Positions 28,624 to 37,520 of a stretch of 50,207 nucleotides of DNA are shown here, in pieces. The stretch lies in NCBI GenBank assembly GCA_028281525.1, contig JANQJR010000024.1, forward strand, positions 1 to 50,207, given 5' to 3'. The notes under the pieces are model-generated. The model was not told the DNA's origin, did no database searches, and worked only from the letters and a program-made list of their open reading frames with translations. Source of the DNA: Magnetovibrio sp. GTDB taxonomy: Bacteria; Pseudomonadota; Alphaproteobacteria; Rhodospirillales; Magnetovibrionaceae. The translations under genes and the position numbers were made by a program. The first letter of the stretch is position 1. Every line of letters starts with the position of its first letter.

Positions 28624-29124
28624 ATGGACATCGAAAGCACCCGAAACGCATACGCCGCCGCAACTTCTGGTTTGACGACTGCCGCAGCCAATGGCGCGGA
28701 AGCCGCCATCAAAAAGACCGATGAAGACGGCAATCCCACCTTGCTAAGCGAGATACGGGAAAAGGGTTTTCAGGCGTACGCGGAAGAAGAACGCCAAAAG
28801 AAAATCGAGGAAATGCGCAAGGAAATCCTAGAGGCCATGGGCCTTACGGAAGAAGACCTGGCAAAAATGCCGCCTGAGCAACGTAGCCAGATCGAACAAT
28901 TGATCGCTCAGGAAATCAAGGAGCGCATGCACGCGCAAACCGAATTGAACGGCGGCAACGACAAACGTGACGAAGAACTTTTGAAAGCGAAAAAGATGCT
29001 CGATCCCGTGACGAGCAGTTCGATGATTTCCAACGAAATGGGCCTTGGGCCGCTGTTGGCGCTGCAAGAAGCGGACGCGGCAGATGAGCAAAAATCGCCG
29101 GTCTTGGGTGAAGAAGGTGGGTAA
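28624..29124 (+). CDS. Small charged hypothetical protein
   Basis: A 166-residue soluble protein without recognised domain. An Ala/Thr-rich N-terminus is followed by a Glu/Lys/Arg-rich helical region (EERQKKIEEMRKEILEAMG, about 52-70), then MPPEQRSQIEQLIAQEIKERM and an acidic tail. The frame is open further upstream, but GGAAAGGA eight bases before the ATG at 28624 and the change in composition support this start. It could be a coiled-coil adaptor; no function can be assigned. Confidence 0.72.
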   Translation: MDIESTRNAYAAATSGLTTAAANGAEAAIKKTDEDGNPTLLSEIREKGFQAYAEEERQKKIEEMRKEILEAMGLTEEDLAKMPPEQRSQIEQLIAQEIKERMHAQTELNGGNDKRDEELLKAKKMLDPVTSSSMISNEMGLGPLLALQEADAADEQKSPVLGEEGG

Positions 29125-29145
29125 TTTTTGCCGCATGGGGCAGGA

Positions 29146-30864
29146 CTAATCACCCAAAACCACCCCTTCGCGCCGCGGATCGGCTCCGCCGACCCAGGTA
29201 TCTCCGACACGCACGATGGCGTGAATGCCGCTGTTTAAATCGCGCACTTTGACGGTGTGGCCCATGCCCTCAAGAATGGGGGAGAGCGCCTCTGCACCCG
29301 TTTCCACATCGACGGTGCCGAACCGTCCAACCACGTGGGGGTGTGAGATGGCGCCTTGCACGTCCAGTTCCCAATCCAACACACCGACGATGGATTGCAC
29401 CGTGTAGCCGATGATGCGCGATCCGCCGGGCGAGCCCGTCACCATTTTGATCTGGCCGTCCGGGCCGTAGACGATGGTCGGCGACATGGAGGAGCGTGGG
29501 CGCTTGCCGGGCTCTAGCCGGTTGGCCACCGGCTTGCCGTCCTTTTCCGGCACGAAGGAAAAATCGGTGAGTTCGTTGTTGAGCAGGAAGCCCCGCACCA
29601 TCACCCGCGACCCGAAGCCGTTTTCAATGGTGGTGGTCAGTGCCACCGCGTTGCCGTCCCCGTCCACGATGGACATGTGGGAGGTGGACGTCAGTTCGAG
29701 CGCTTGGTCCGGCGCGCGCGCCTGCGCCTCTTTCCAGGGTGGCGTTCCGGGCGTGACGTTCTCAGCGGCTGTGGCCGGATCGATCAACGCCGCGCGGGCT
29801 TTGAGGTAATCCGGATCCAGCAAGCCCTCGGGCATATCCACGAAATCGCTGTCGGCCATGTAAAGGCCCCGGTCGGCGAAGGCGAGCCGTCCGGCCTCCG
29901 CAATCAAATGATGGGCGCGGGGCGACGGCCCGCTGAGGTCGAAATGCTCCAACATGCCCAGCATCTGTCCCACCGTCAGCGCGCCCGACGATGGCGGACT
30001 CATGCCGCAGACCTTGTGCGCCCGGTAGGTCACGCACACGGGCGCGCGTTCGATGATGCGGTAATGCGCCAAGTCATCCAGGGACAACAGGCCGGGGTTG
30101 TTTGCGGTTCTAACGCTTTGGACGATATCCTGCGCAATGTCGCCCGCATAGAAAACGCCGGGACCTTGGTCCGCGATCAGGCGCAAGGTGTCGCCGTAGG
30201 CTGGGTTTTGCAAATGCGTTCCGGTTTTGAGAGGTGCGCCTGCAGCGTCGAAAAAATAGGCCCGCGTGCCGGGTTGGCTGGCGAGGCGCTTTTGGTCTCT
30301 TTCGATCAGCCTGGCGAGGCGCGGAGAGACTTCGAAACCGTTCTCCGCCAGATCGATAGCGGGCTGCAGCAGCCGCGCCCAGGGCAGTTTGCCGTAGCGC
30401 TTGTGTGCCTCGAACATCAACTTTACCGTGCCCGGCGTGCCAACGGAGCGCCCGCCGACCACGGCGTCAAAAAATTTCATCGGCGTGCCGTCCGGCTTGA
30501 GGAAGAGGTCCGGCGTTGCCGCCATGGGTGCTGTTTCGCGCCCATCCCAAGTGGTCAGCGTACCGGCCTTGCCATCGTGGTAGACCAGGAAAGCCCCACC
30601 GCCGAGGCCGCTGCTTTGCGGTTCCACCAGACCTAAGACCATCTGCGTGGCGACCATGGCGTCAATGGCGGTGCCGCCTTCCTTCAAGACATCGTATCCC
30701 GCTTGCGCTGCCAGGGGATTGGCTGCCGAGATCATGAAGCGTTTGGCGGTGACGCTGGTCTTGCTTTGCAGTCCCGTGGCGGCTTCGGGCGCAATGTCCT
30801 GCGCCGCCACCTGTTGGGCGAAAAGTGCGGCGAAACACACGATCATCGGTAAAATGCGGCGCAT
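29146..30864 (-). CDS. ggt: Gamma-glutamyltransferase
   Basis: Periplasmic enzyme that cleaves glutathione and other gamma-glutamyl compounds. A Sec signal peptide (MRRILPMIVCFAALFAQQVAA) is followed by the large-subunit region with GGTAIDAMVATQMVLGLVEPQSSGLGGGAF. The autocatalytic cleavage site and nucleophile Thr (about residue 394) are in LTSTSHMSIVDGDGNAVALT. The C-terminal part has GSPGGSRII, which binds the gamma-glutamyl group. At 572 residues it has normal length. It is divergent from the MBL-fold gene at 30965. Confidence 0.95.
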   Translation of the reverse strand: MRRILPMIVCFAALFAQQVAAQDIAPEAATGLQSKTSVTAKRFMISAANPLAAQAGYDVLKEGGTAIDAMVATQMVLGLVEPQSSGLGGGAFLVYHDGKAGTLTTWDGRETAPMAATPDLFLKPDGTPMKFFDAVVGGRSVGTPGTVKLMFEAHKRYGKLPWARLLQPAIDLAENGFEVSPRLARLIERDQKRLASQPGTRAYFFDAAGAPLKTGTHLQNPAYGDTLRLIADQGPGVFYAGDIAQDIVQSVRTANNPGLLSLDDLAHYRIIERAPVCVTYRAHKVCGMSPPSSGALTVGQMLGMLEHFDLSGPSPRAHHLIAEAGRLAFADRGLYMADSDFVDMPEGLLDPDYLKARAALIDPATAAENVTPGTPPWKEAQARAPDQALELTSTSHMSIVDGDGNAVALTTTIENGFGSRVMVRGFLLNNELTDFSFVPEKDGKPVANRLEPGKRPRSSMSPTIVYGPDGQIKMVTGSPGGSRIIGYTVQSIVGVLDWELDVQGAISHPHVVGRFGTVDVETGAEALSPILEGMGHTVKVRDLNSGIHAIVRVGDTWVGGADPRREGVVLGD

Positions 30865-30936
30865 CCGGCTCTCCTCATTTCAATGTATCTTTGTAACATT
30901 TGGGTTTGCGGTGGCGGGAAGTTTATATATAACTAA

Positions 30937-30948
30937 AAAACTAGTTTT
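30937..30948. promoter_or_regulatory. Palindrome in the ggt/MBL divergent promoter
   Basis: AAAACTAGTTTT is a perfect 12-bp palindrome in the AT-rich 100-base region between ggt and the MBL-fold gene, ending four bases before the ribosome binding site of the latter. Candidate operator only. Confidence 0.3.
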
Positions 30949-30964
30949 GTTGGGGAGAGTGAAC

Positions 30965-31888
30965 GTGCGCTTCGGGATCGTTTTGGCTTTTGGGCTGATG
31001 GTGAGTTTTGTCAGTGGGGCCGCTCACGCGGCTCAATTGAAGGTTCAACACGTGACCGGCCCGGTTTACGCCGTCGTCGGCCCGCACGAACAGCGCAATG
31101 CCGCCAACTTCGCCAACAACGCGACTTTCGGTGTGGTGGTGACGGACGCGGGTGTGTTGCTGGTCGATCCCGGCGGCAGTTACAAGGGCGCCGCGCAAGT
31201 TCATGACGCCATCAAGACCATCACCGACAAACCGGTGAAGATCGTGATCAATTCCGGCGGCCAGGATCACCGATGGCTGGGCAACGGCTATTGGAAAGAA
31301 CGCGGCGCGCGCATCATCGCGTCCGCAACTGCGCGCGAAGATCAACAGGCGCGCACCGACGATCAGTTCTTCATTCTCACCAATCTGATGGGCAAGGACG
31401 CGTTGGCGGGCACCGACGCGGTGTATGCGGACGAAACGTTCGCGTCCGAACTGGACTTGGCGTTCGGCGGGCACACATTCCAACTCCGCCATGTGGGTTC
31501 CGCTCACACCCTGGGCGATGCATTCATCTGGATGCCGGATACAGAGGTCATGTTCACCGGTGACATCGTCTATGTGGAACGCATGTTGGGCATCGGTGCG
31601 GCGGGCGATACGCTGAGTTGGACCGAGGTGTTCGAAGCCATGACCGTTTACAATCCCAAGCACATCGTACCCGGCCACGGCCCGGCGACGGACCTGAAAC
31701 GCGCCACGGCGGAAACCTATGACTATCTGATTTATCTGCGCACCATGGTCGGACGCCTCATCGAGAACGGCGGCGAAGTCAAGGACGCTTACGAAATCGA
31801 CCAGTCCATGTTCAGCCACTTGGCCGTGTCCGAACAGATTGCCAAGCGCAACGCGCAAGCGGTTTTCATGCAGATGGAGTTCGAATGA
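30965..31888 (+). CDS. MBL-fold protein lacking the HxH zinc ligands
   Basis: Exported metallo-beta-lactamase-fold protein of 307 residues. The GTG start at 30965 is spaced seven bases from GGGGAG. A signal peptide is likely cut near GAAHA. The fold is clear from GVVVTDAGVLLVDPGG, GSAHTLGDAFIWMPD, MFTGDIVYVER and IVPGHGPA. The usual HxHxDH motif is replaced by INSGGQDHRWLGN: Asp and the last His remain, but the first two histidines are Ser and Gly. Zn1 binding should therefore be lost or altered. It resembles SoxH/quinoprotein-associated periplasmic MBL proteins. Function unknown. Confidence 0.85.
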   Translation: MRFGIVLAFGLMVSFVSGAAHAAQLKVQHVTGPVYAVVGPHEQRNAANFANNATFGVVVTDAGVLLVDPGGSYKGAAQVHDAIKTITDKPVKIVINSGGQDHRWLGNGYWKERGARIIASATAREDQQARTDDQFFILTNLMGKDALAGTDAVYADETFASELDLAFGGHTFQLRHVGSAHTLGDAFIWMPDTEVMFTGDIVYVERMLGIGAAGDTLSWTEVFEAMTVYNPKHIVPGHGPATDLKRATAETYDYLIYLRTMVGRLIENGGEVKDAYEIDQSMFSHLAVSEQIAKRNAQAVFMQMEFE

Positions 31889-31894
31889 TGTGCC

Positions 31895-32245
31895 TCAATC
31901 GCAATCGCTGCACGTTTCGCCGTCGTCGTCGCAGATTTCTTTGATCTTGGCTTTTAGGTTGTCTGCGTCTTGAGCATCGGCCTGGGTGCAGGCGTTGTTG
32001 GCTTTGGCCTTCAAGACGCTGTTACCGACATAAAAGTTGTAATGCTGGCCGGAATTCTTGCTGTACGTGATCCAGTTGTTGCCACAGTGCAGATGGGGAT
32101 AGGTGCTGCCGTCATCCGCCCCGGAGTTCGTGTAGTATTCCTGGTTGCTGCAATACTCGGATTTGGCGCTTTTGGCTTCGGCGTTAGTCGCAAAACCCAA
32201 AGAACCAGCCGTCAGGAAGGTGGTCAGTAATATAAGATGACGCAT
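31895..32245 (-). CDS. Small secreted protein with six cysteines
   Basis: A 116-residue protein with a Sec signal peptide (MRHLILLTTFLTAGSLGFATNAEA), likely cut after AEA. The mature part has six cysteines, Tyr/Asn-rich segments and an acidic end (DDDGETCSDCD). Three of the cysteines are in the last 14 residues. Disulfide bonding in the periplasm or outside is likely. No family was recognised. It converges with the MBL-fold gene, the two stop codons being six bases apart. Confidence 0.7.
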   Translation of the reverse strand: MRHLILLTTFLTAGSLGFATNAEAKSAKSEYCSNQEYYTNSGADDGSTYPHLHCGNNWITYSKNSGQHYNFYVGNSVLKAKANNACTQADAQDADNLKAKIKEICDDDGETCSDCD

Positions 32246-32355
32246 GTCTTTAAATTCCTTGTTTATTGGTTGGGTCGTTTGAACGACGCTCTTATCAATT
32301 CACCTGTGAAACGAAACGTCATGGAACCGTCATCAAAGCGCGCTAGAAACCGGAC

Positions 32356-33591
32356 ATGAGCACCGACATCCGCAATTACGCCCTGGTTACCGCAGCCTAC
32401 TGGGGGTTCACGCTGACCGACGGCGCGTTGCGCATGTTGGTGCTGCTGCATTTTTATACGCTCGGCTACAGCCCGTTCGAAATTGCGCTGTTGTTCGTGT
32501 TTTATGAGTTTTTCGGCATCGTCACCAATCTGGTCGGCGGCTGGATTGCGTCGCGACTGGGACTGAAGGTCACGTTGTTCGCCGGGTTGGCCTTGCAGAT
32601 CGTGGCGTTATCAGTTCTGGCGCAATTCAATCCCGATTGGCAAGCGTGGGTCGGCGTGGCGTTCGTCATGGGCGCGCAAGCGCTGTCCGGCATCGCCAAG
32701 GATCTGACCAAAATGAGCTCCAAAAGTGCGGTCAAGTTGTTGGTCCCGGAAGGGGAGCAAGGCGCGCTGTTCAAATGGGTCGCGGTGTTGACGGGGTCGA
32801 AGAACGCGCTGAAAGGTCTGGGGTTCTTCTTAGGCGGCGTGTTGCTCACCGCGCTCGGTTTCGTGGGTGCGCTCTATGCCATGGCGGGCGGATTGGTGGT
32901 GGTGCTTGCGGCCTCCGTTCTGATGCTGCCGGGGCAGATCGGTCAAGCCAAGGCCAAAGTCAAATTCACGCAAATTCTGTCGAAAAGCCGCGACATGAAC
33001 TATTTGTCGGCGGCGCGGCTATTTTTGTTCGGCTCACGCGACATCTGGTTCGTCGTTGGCTTGCCGCTGTTCCTAGCTGCGTCACTGGGTTGGGGCCACG
33101 CCGAAATCGGCGCCTACATGGCGATGTGGGTGGTTGCTTACGGCTTCGTGCAGGCGGGCGCGCCGAAGGTGCTCAAGAAATCTCCTCACGCACCCGACGG
33201 GCCCTTGAGCCGCCGGTGGATTGCCATCCTGCTGACGGTAACGTTGGTAATTGCCGGGGCCGTGTGGACGGATTTCGAACCGGGGCTGGTCGTGGTGTTC
33301 GGTCTGGTGTTGTTCGGCTTTGTCTTCGCCGTCAATTCGGCGGTGCATTCTTATCTGGTTCTGGCCTATACGGAGGCCGACCACGTTGCGCTCAACGTTG
33401 GGTTCTATTACATGGCCAACGCAGGCGGGCGCTTGATCGGAACCTTGTTGTCGGGCTTGGCGTACCAGTGGGGCGGTTTGGTGTCGTGCCTGCTCGTTTC
33501 GGCGGTATTTTTGGTGGCGTCCTGGCTGCTCAGCCTGCCGTTGCCCGGTTACGCAAGGGCTGCACAGCGCTCCGCCACGCCTCCAGTTTAA
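32356..33591 (+). CDS. arsJ: ArsJ-like organoarsenical MFS exporter
   Basis: Major facilitator superfamily transporter of 411 residues with about 12 helices. It closely fits ArsJ, which exports 1-arseno-3-phosphoglycerate. The family N-terminus RNYALVTAAYWGFTLTDGALRMLVLLHFYTLGYSPFEIALLFVFYEFFGIVTNLVGGW is clear, as are QALSGIAKDLTKMSSKSAVK and GALFKWVAVLTGSKNALKGLGFF. ArsJ normally sits beside a GAPDH gene that makes its substrate, and often an ArsR regulator; neither is next to it here. It might use the housekeeping GAPDH or have another substrate. Confidence 0.88.
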   Translation: MSTDIRNYALVTAAYWGFTLTDGALRMLVLLHFYTLGYSPFEIALLFVFYEFFGIVTNLVGGWIASRLGLKVTLFAGLALQIVALSVLAQFNPDWQAWVGVAFVMGAQALSGIAKDLTKMSSKSAVKLLVPEGEQGALFKWVAVLTGSKNALKGLGFFLGGVLLTALGFVGALYAMAGGLVVVLAASVLMLPGQIGQAKAKVKFTQILSKSRDMNYLSAARLFLFGSRDIWFVVGLPLFLAASLGWGHAEIGAYMAMWVVAYGFVQAGAPKVLKKSPHAPDGPLSRRWIAILLTVTLVIAGAVWTDFEPGLVVVFGLVLFGFVFAVNSAVHSYLVLAYTEADHVALNVGFYYMANAGGRLIGTLLSGLAYQWGGLVSCLLVSAVFLVASWLLSLPLPGYARAAQRSATPPV

Positions 33592-33610
33592 CCATGCCCC
33601 TAAATGGAGG

Positions 33611-33631
33611 TGTTCTAAACTAAAAAGAACA
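33611..33631. promoter_or_regulatory. Inverted repeat between arsJ and the hybrid kinase
   Basis: TGTTCT (33611-33616) and AGAACA (33626-33631) flank an A-rich nine-base spacer, 20 bases after the arsJ stop. It could be an operator or a weak terminator. Confidence 0.3.
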
Positions 33632-33691
33632 TTAAAAACAGGCGGCTAGCCCCGATGACATCCAGGCCGTAAAAGTGGTACTGTCTGATGC

Positions 33692-36600
33692 ATGGTATGG
33701 AAGCGACTCGGATTTCGCGGCAAAGCGACCGTTGTGGTCTCCGCCGGCATTGCGTTGAGCATTGCATTGATCTGGTACGGGATCAGCGCGGTGAATCTTG
33801 TTGTCAGCGCAGAGCAAGTCTGGTCCGAATACAATCGCACAGCCACGGCGACCTCGCAGCTGCTCAACCGGATTCACAAAAATCTGGGCTATGGCGGTTT
33901 CATCCACAACTTCAAAAATTACGTTTTGCGCGCGCAAGACGCATACCTGACTCGGATCGATGCCGACAAAATCGAGTTGTACGCCGCTATCGCCGAGTAC
34001 CGCACGCTCAAGATTTCCGATTCGGAACGTGCGGCCTTGTCACGGCTGACCGACGTTTTGGACGAATACGTGGCCAACGTCGAAGAGGCGCGTCTCGGTT
34101 TTGCACGTGGGGAAGGCAGTGTGGCTGTGGATCGTGTGGTCAAGGTCGATGATACGCCGGCATTGTTGGCCCTCACGGAGCTCTCCAATGCGGCCTTGGA
34201 ACGGTCCCGTGAAAGCGAACGGATTACCCGGGAATGGCGCGAAGGCACGGTAACGTTTTTGTCGTGGGGACTGGTCATCGTTCCGCTGGTTTTGTTTTCC
34301 GCTGCCGTGATGGTGCGTTTTCTGTGGTCGACGTTGCGTGCAAACGAGGCCGCAGAACAGGCCCAACAGGAAGTCGAAGGACTGTTGCAGACGGCACCTG
34401 ACGCCATGATTACGATCAATGACTTAGGCCACATCGTGCGCGCCAACCAGCAGGCGGAGAAACTGTTTGGTTACCCGGTGCAAACGCTTTGCGCCATGCG
34501 CATCGAAGATCTGATGCCGGAGCGCATGCGCGGCCATCATGTGCAATTTCGCCAAGCCTACTTCATCAATCCCCATTCCCGACCCATGGGCCAAGGCCGC
34601 GATCTGGTTGGCTTAACCCGTGAGGGCCGGGAAGTGCCCGTGGAAGTCAGCCTGTCTCATCTGCGTTATCACGGCCAGTTGTACGCCACCGCAACCATTC
34701 GTGACATGACGGAACGCCAGTTGGCCGAGCGCATGGTGCGCGAAAATGAAGAACGCCTCTCGCTTTCACAGGCCATTGCCCATGTGGGTACGTGGGACTG
34801 GGATATTGCGAGCGGGGACCTGGTGTGGTCGGATGAGATCTTTTCCATCTTCGGCGTTTCCCCCGATGACTTCCAACCGTCCTACGAGCGCTTTTTGGAA
34901 ATCGTGCATCCTGAAGACCGTGCCATCGTTGCCGCCGCCGTCAGCGATGCTGTGGAGATGAATGCCCCTTACGATGTGGAACACCGCATCGTTATTCGCG
35001 ATGGTGAGGTGCGCACCGTTCACGAGCGCGGCGAGGTTTATCGCGATCCCAACGGTGAACCGGTGCGCATGATCGGCGTGATCTTGGATGTGACGGAACG
35101 CAGGGCCTTCGTTGACGCTTTGGAAGAAGCCAAGGCCGAAGCCGACCGGGCCAACAAGGCAAAAGGTGAGTTCCTCGCCAATATGTCCCATGAAATCCGC
35201 ACGCCCATGAACGCGATTATGGGCATGGGGTATCTGGCGCTGAAAACCAATCTCAACCGCCAGCAGTCCGACTATATCAACAAGATGCTGGCCTCCGCGC
35301 GCTCGCTGTTGCGCATCATCAACGACATTCTCGATTTTTCGAAGATCGAAGCGGGCAAGCTGGAAATGGAAGAGGTACCGTTCTCTTTGTCCGAAGTCAT
35401 GGAAGACGTTGCCAATGTCATCGGCGTTTCGGCCGGCAACAGGCAGTTGGAGATTCTGTTCGCAACCGATGCGGACGTGCCCTGTTCGTTGATCGGCGAC
35501 GCGTTGCGTCTGGAACAGGTCTTGATCAACCTGGCGGGCAACGCCGTCAAATTCACCGAGAGCGGCGAAGTGGTGGTCCGCGCCAGCTTGGTCGGCGTGG
35601 AACAAGATGGTCACGTCACATTGAAGTTCATCGTGCGCGACACCGGTATCGGCATGAGTGAAGAACAATCACAAGCCCTGTTCCAAGCATTCACGCAGGG
35701 TGATACCTCCACCACCCGCCGGTTTGGCGGCACCGGTTTGGGACTGAGCATATCGTTGCGTCTGGTGAAAATGATGGGCGGGGAAATCACCGTGGACAGC
35801 ACGGAGGGCCAGGGATCGACCTTCACCTTCACCGCCACGTTCGGTGTTCGACATGGCCGCAAGAAGTATCGCTTCGTGCCCAAGGATATGGAGGGCACAC
35901 CGGCCTTGATCGTCGATGACAACGCGACGGCGCGCGACATTCTTGTGGAAGTTATGCATGGCTTCGGGTTTGCCCCGACTGCGGTGAACTCCGGCCAGGA
36001 AGCCTTGGCGGAGCTGCACCGCGTCACAGATAGCGGCCAACCCTTTTACAAGGTGGTCCTGATGGACTGGGTGATGGAAGGCATGGACGGCCTGGAAGCT
36101 GCATCCCGTATCCGCGCGGACACATCCTTGCCTGTGACGCCGACCATCATCATGGTCACGGCCTATGGCCGCGACATGGTGCTGGCGCGCGCCAAGAAGG
36201 TCGGGTTGGACGGGTTTTTGCTCAAGCCTGTCACGCCATCGGTGCTGTTCGACACCATCATGGACGTTTTGGGGCGCAAAGACGCCCTGGGCATCAGGGA
36301 GGTTTTGGAAGCGGCGCATGTCGAAGCCGGCAAAACACTGGAGGGCGCGCGCATCTTGGTGGTTGAAGACAACCACATCAACCAACAAGTGGCCGAAGAA
36401 ATTTTATTGGATGCAGGGGCGGACGTAGAAGTCGCGTCGGACGGCGATCAGGCTTACCGCCGCATTTGCGTCGACAAGGCGCCGTTCGACGCCGTGTTGA
36501 TGGATCTGCACATGCCGGTCATGGATGGGTATGTCGCGACGGACCTCATCCGTGAAACGTTCAAACCGGATCAATTGCCGATCATTGCCATGACCGCGAA

Positions 36601-37162
36601 CGCCATGCACAACGAACGCCAGAAGTGCATGGAGGCGGGCATGAACGATTTCGTTCCCAAGCCCATCAACGTCGATGATTTGTACAACATCTTGCGCACA
36701 TGGATTCCCGAGGACCGCCTCAACAAAACCGATGAGAGCCGTTCAAACCAAACCGGCCCGGAAATCCACGCAGAACCCCAAAACCCGCCCTCTGGTTCGG
36801 ATGACGAGGAGGCGTCCTTGCCGGACGTCTTGGATGGCTTCGATCTGACGGAGGGTCTGGACCGCATGTTGGGCCGCCCGGAGCTTTATCTTAAATTTTT
36901 GTTCAAGCTGGTCGATGGGCATGCGGACGATGATGTGCAGCTTCGCGCCGCATTGCATAAAGGCGATCGCGATACGGCGCACCGGCTCGCGCACACCGTC
37001 AAAGGGGTTTCCGGAAATCTGGCCGCACGGGATTTGTATGCGGCGGCGAGCGATCTGGCGAGCGCCATCAAGGCCGGTGAGGAAGAGTTGGACGCGCCCT
37101 TGGCCCGCTTTGAGGCCGAACTCAAGCGCGCCGTGACGTCCGTGCGCGCATTGCGCTGTTGA
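33692..37162 (+). CDS. Hybrid sensor histidine kinase (PAS-PAS-HK-REC-REC-Hpt)
   Basis: Membrane-bound phosphorelay kinase of 1156 residues, BarA/EvgS-like in layout. Two membrane helices (about 13-37 and 189-212) enclose a 150-residue periplasmic sensor. Then follow PAS 1 (226-345, SAPD-like QTAPDAMITINDLG), PAS 2 (352-470, GTWDWDI) and HisKA with His in NMSHEIRTPMNA (about 500). The ATPase has NLAGNAVKF, DTGIGM and GGTGLGLSIS. Receiver 1 has LMDWVMEGMDG, receiver 2 LMDLHMPVMDG, and the Hpt has HTVKGVSGN. No separate response regulator is adjacent. It precedes the secreted FecR/RTX protein and may control surface attachment; this is inference. Confidence 0.93.
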   Translation: MVWKRLGFRGKATVVVSAGIALSIALIWYGISAVNLVVSAEQVWSEYNRTATATSQLLNRIHKNLGYGGFIHNFKNYVLRAQDAYLTRIDADKIELYAAIAEYRTLKISDSERAALSRLTDVLDEYVANVEEARLGFARGEGSVAVDRVVKVDDTPALLALTELSNAALERSRESERITREWREGTVTFLSWGLVIVPLVLFSAAVMVRFLWSTLRANEAAEQAQQEVEGLLQTAPDAMITINDLGHIVRANQQAEKLFGYPVQTLCAMRIEDLMPERMRGHHVQFRQAYFINPHSRPMGQGRDLVGLTREGREVPVEVSLSHLRYHGQLYATATIRDMTERQLAERMVRENEERLSLSQAIAHVGTWDWDIASGDLVWSDEIFSIFGVSPDDFQPSYERFLEIVHPEDRAIVAAAVSDAVEMNAPYDVEHRIVIRDGEVRTVHERGEVYRDPNGEPVRMIGVILDVTERRAFVDALEEAKAEADRANKAKGEFLANMSHEIRTPMNAIMGMGYLALKTNLNRQQSDYINKMLASARSLLRIINDILDFSKIEAGKLEMEEVPFSLSEVMEDVANVIGVSAGNRQLEILFATDADVPCSLIGDALRLEQVLINLAGNAVKFTESGEVVVRASLVGVEQDGHVTLKFIVRDTGIGMSEEQSQALFQAFTQGDTSTTRRFGGTGLGLSISLRLVKMMGGEITVDSTEGQGSTFTFTATFGVRHGRKKYRFVPKDMEGTPALIVDDNATARDILVEVMHGFGFAPTAVNSGQEALAELHRVTDSGQPFYKVVLMDWVMEGMDGLEAASRIRADTSLPVTPTIIMVTAYGRDMVLARAKKVGLDGFLLKPVTPSVLFDTIMDVLGRKDALGIREVLEAAHVEAGKTLEGARILVVEDNHINQQVAEEILLDAGADVEVASDGDQAYRRICVDKAPFDAVLMDLHMPVMDGYVATDLIRETFKPDQLPIIAMTANAMHNERQKCMEAGMNDFVPKPINVDDLYNILRTWIPEDRLNKTDESRSNQTGPEIHAEPQNPPSGSDDEEASLPDVLDGFDLTEGLDRMLGRPELYLKFLFKLVDGHADDDVQLRAALHKGDRDTAHRLAHTVKGVSGNLAARDLYAAASDLASAIKAGEEELDAPLARFEAELKRAVTSVRALRC

Positions 37163-37520
37163 AAGCGGCGAGCGTCCGGCCTGAACAACGTCGCGCCCGG
37201 CGTTTTCGATGATTGACATCTTCGATGATATGATATCGCGGTGAACTTGCGTATGGAGGACTGGCCGAATTTTGGGGTGCGCTTGGCGTATGGGGGGATT
37301 CGCCGTTTATTAAACTTATTGCGCTAAATTGTGCTCCAATCGCCTTGGGCACGGAGTTTTATGGATATAAACGCGTTACAGGGTAACTTTGGACGATTGC
37401 AGAAAATTTTCGCAAATTTTGATCCAAATGTGATGGAAATCACTTTGAGCGGAAGAGACTCCATCTAAAATAATCGTATAAACTGAGCGGTACCCGATGA
37501 GAAGCAAAGGGACCTTGACC
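37163..37520. other. Long intergenic region before the FecR/RTX gene
   Basis: No supported gene is seen in these 358 bases. TTGACA at 37213-37218 has no well-placed -10 element. TCGATGAT occurs twice (37207-37214 and 37222-37229). A perfect inverted repeat AAAATTT-tcgc-AAATTTT is at 37403-37420 in an AT-rich stretch, well placed for an operator or a nucleoid-protein site. AAGGGA near 37508 is the ribosome binding site for the ATG at 37521. Confidence 0.35.

Noticed and set aside
37252-37326. A 24-codon frame in the kinase-FecR gap
   Set aside because: No good ribosome binding site and no sign of coding bias; short frames of this size are expected by chance.
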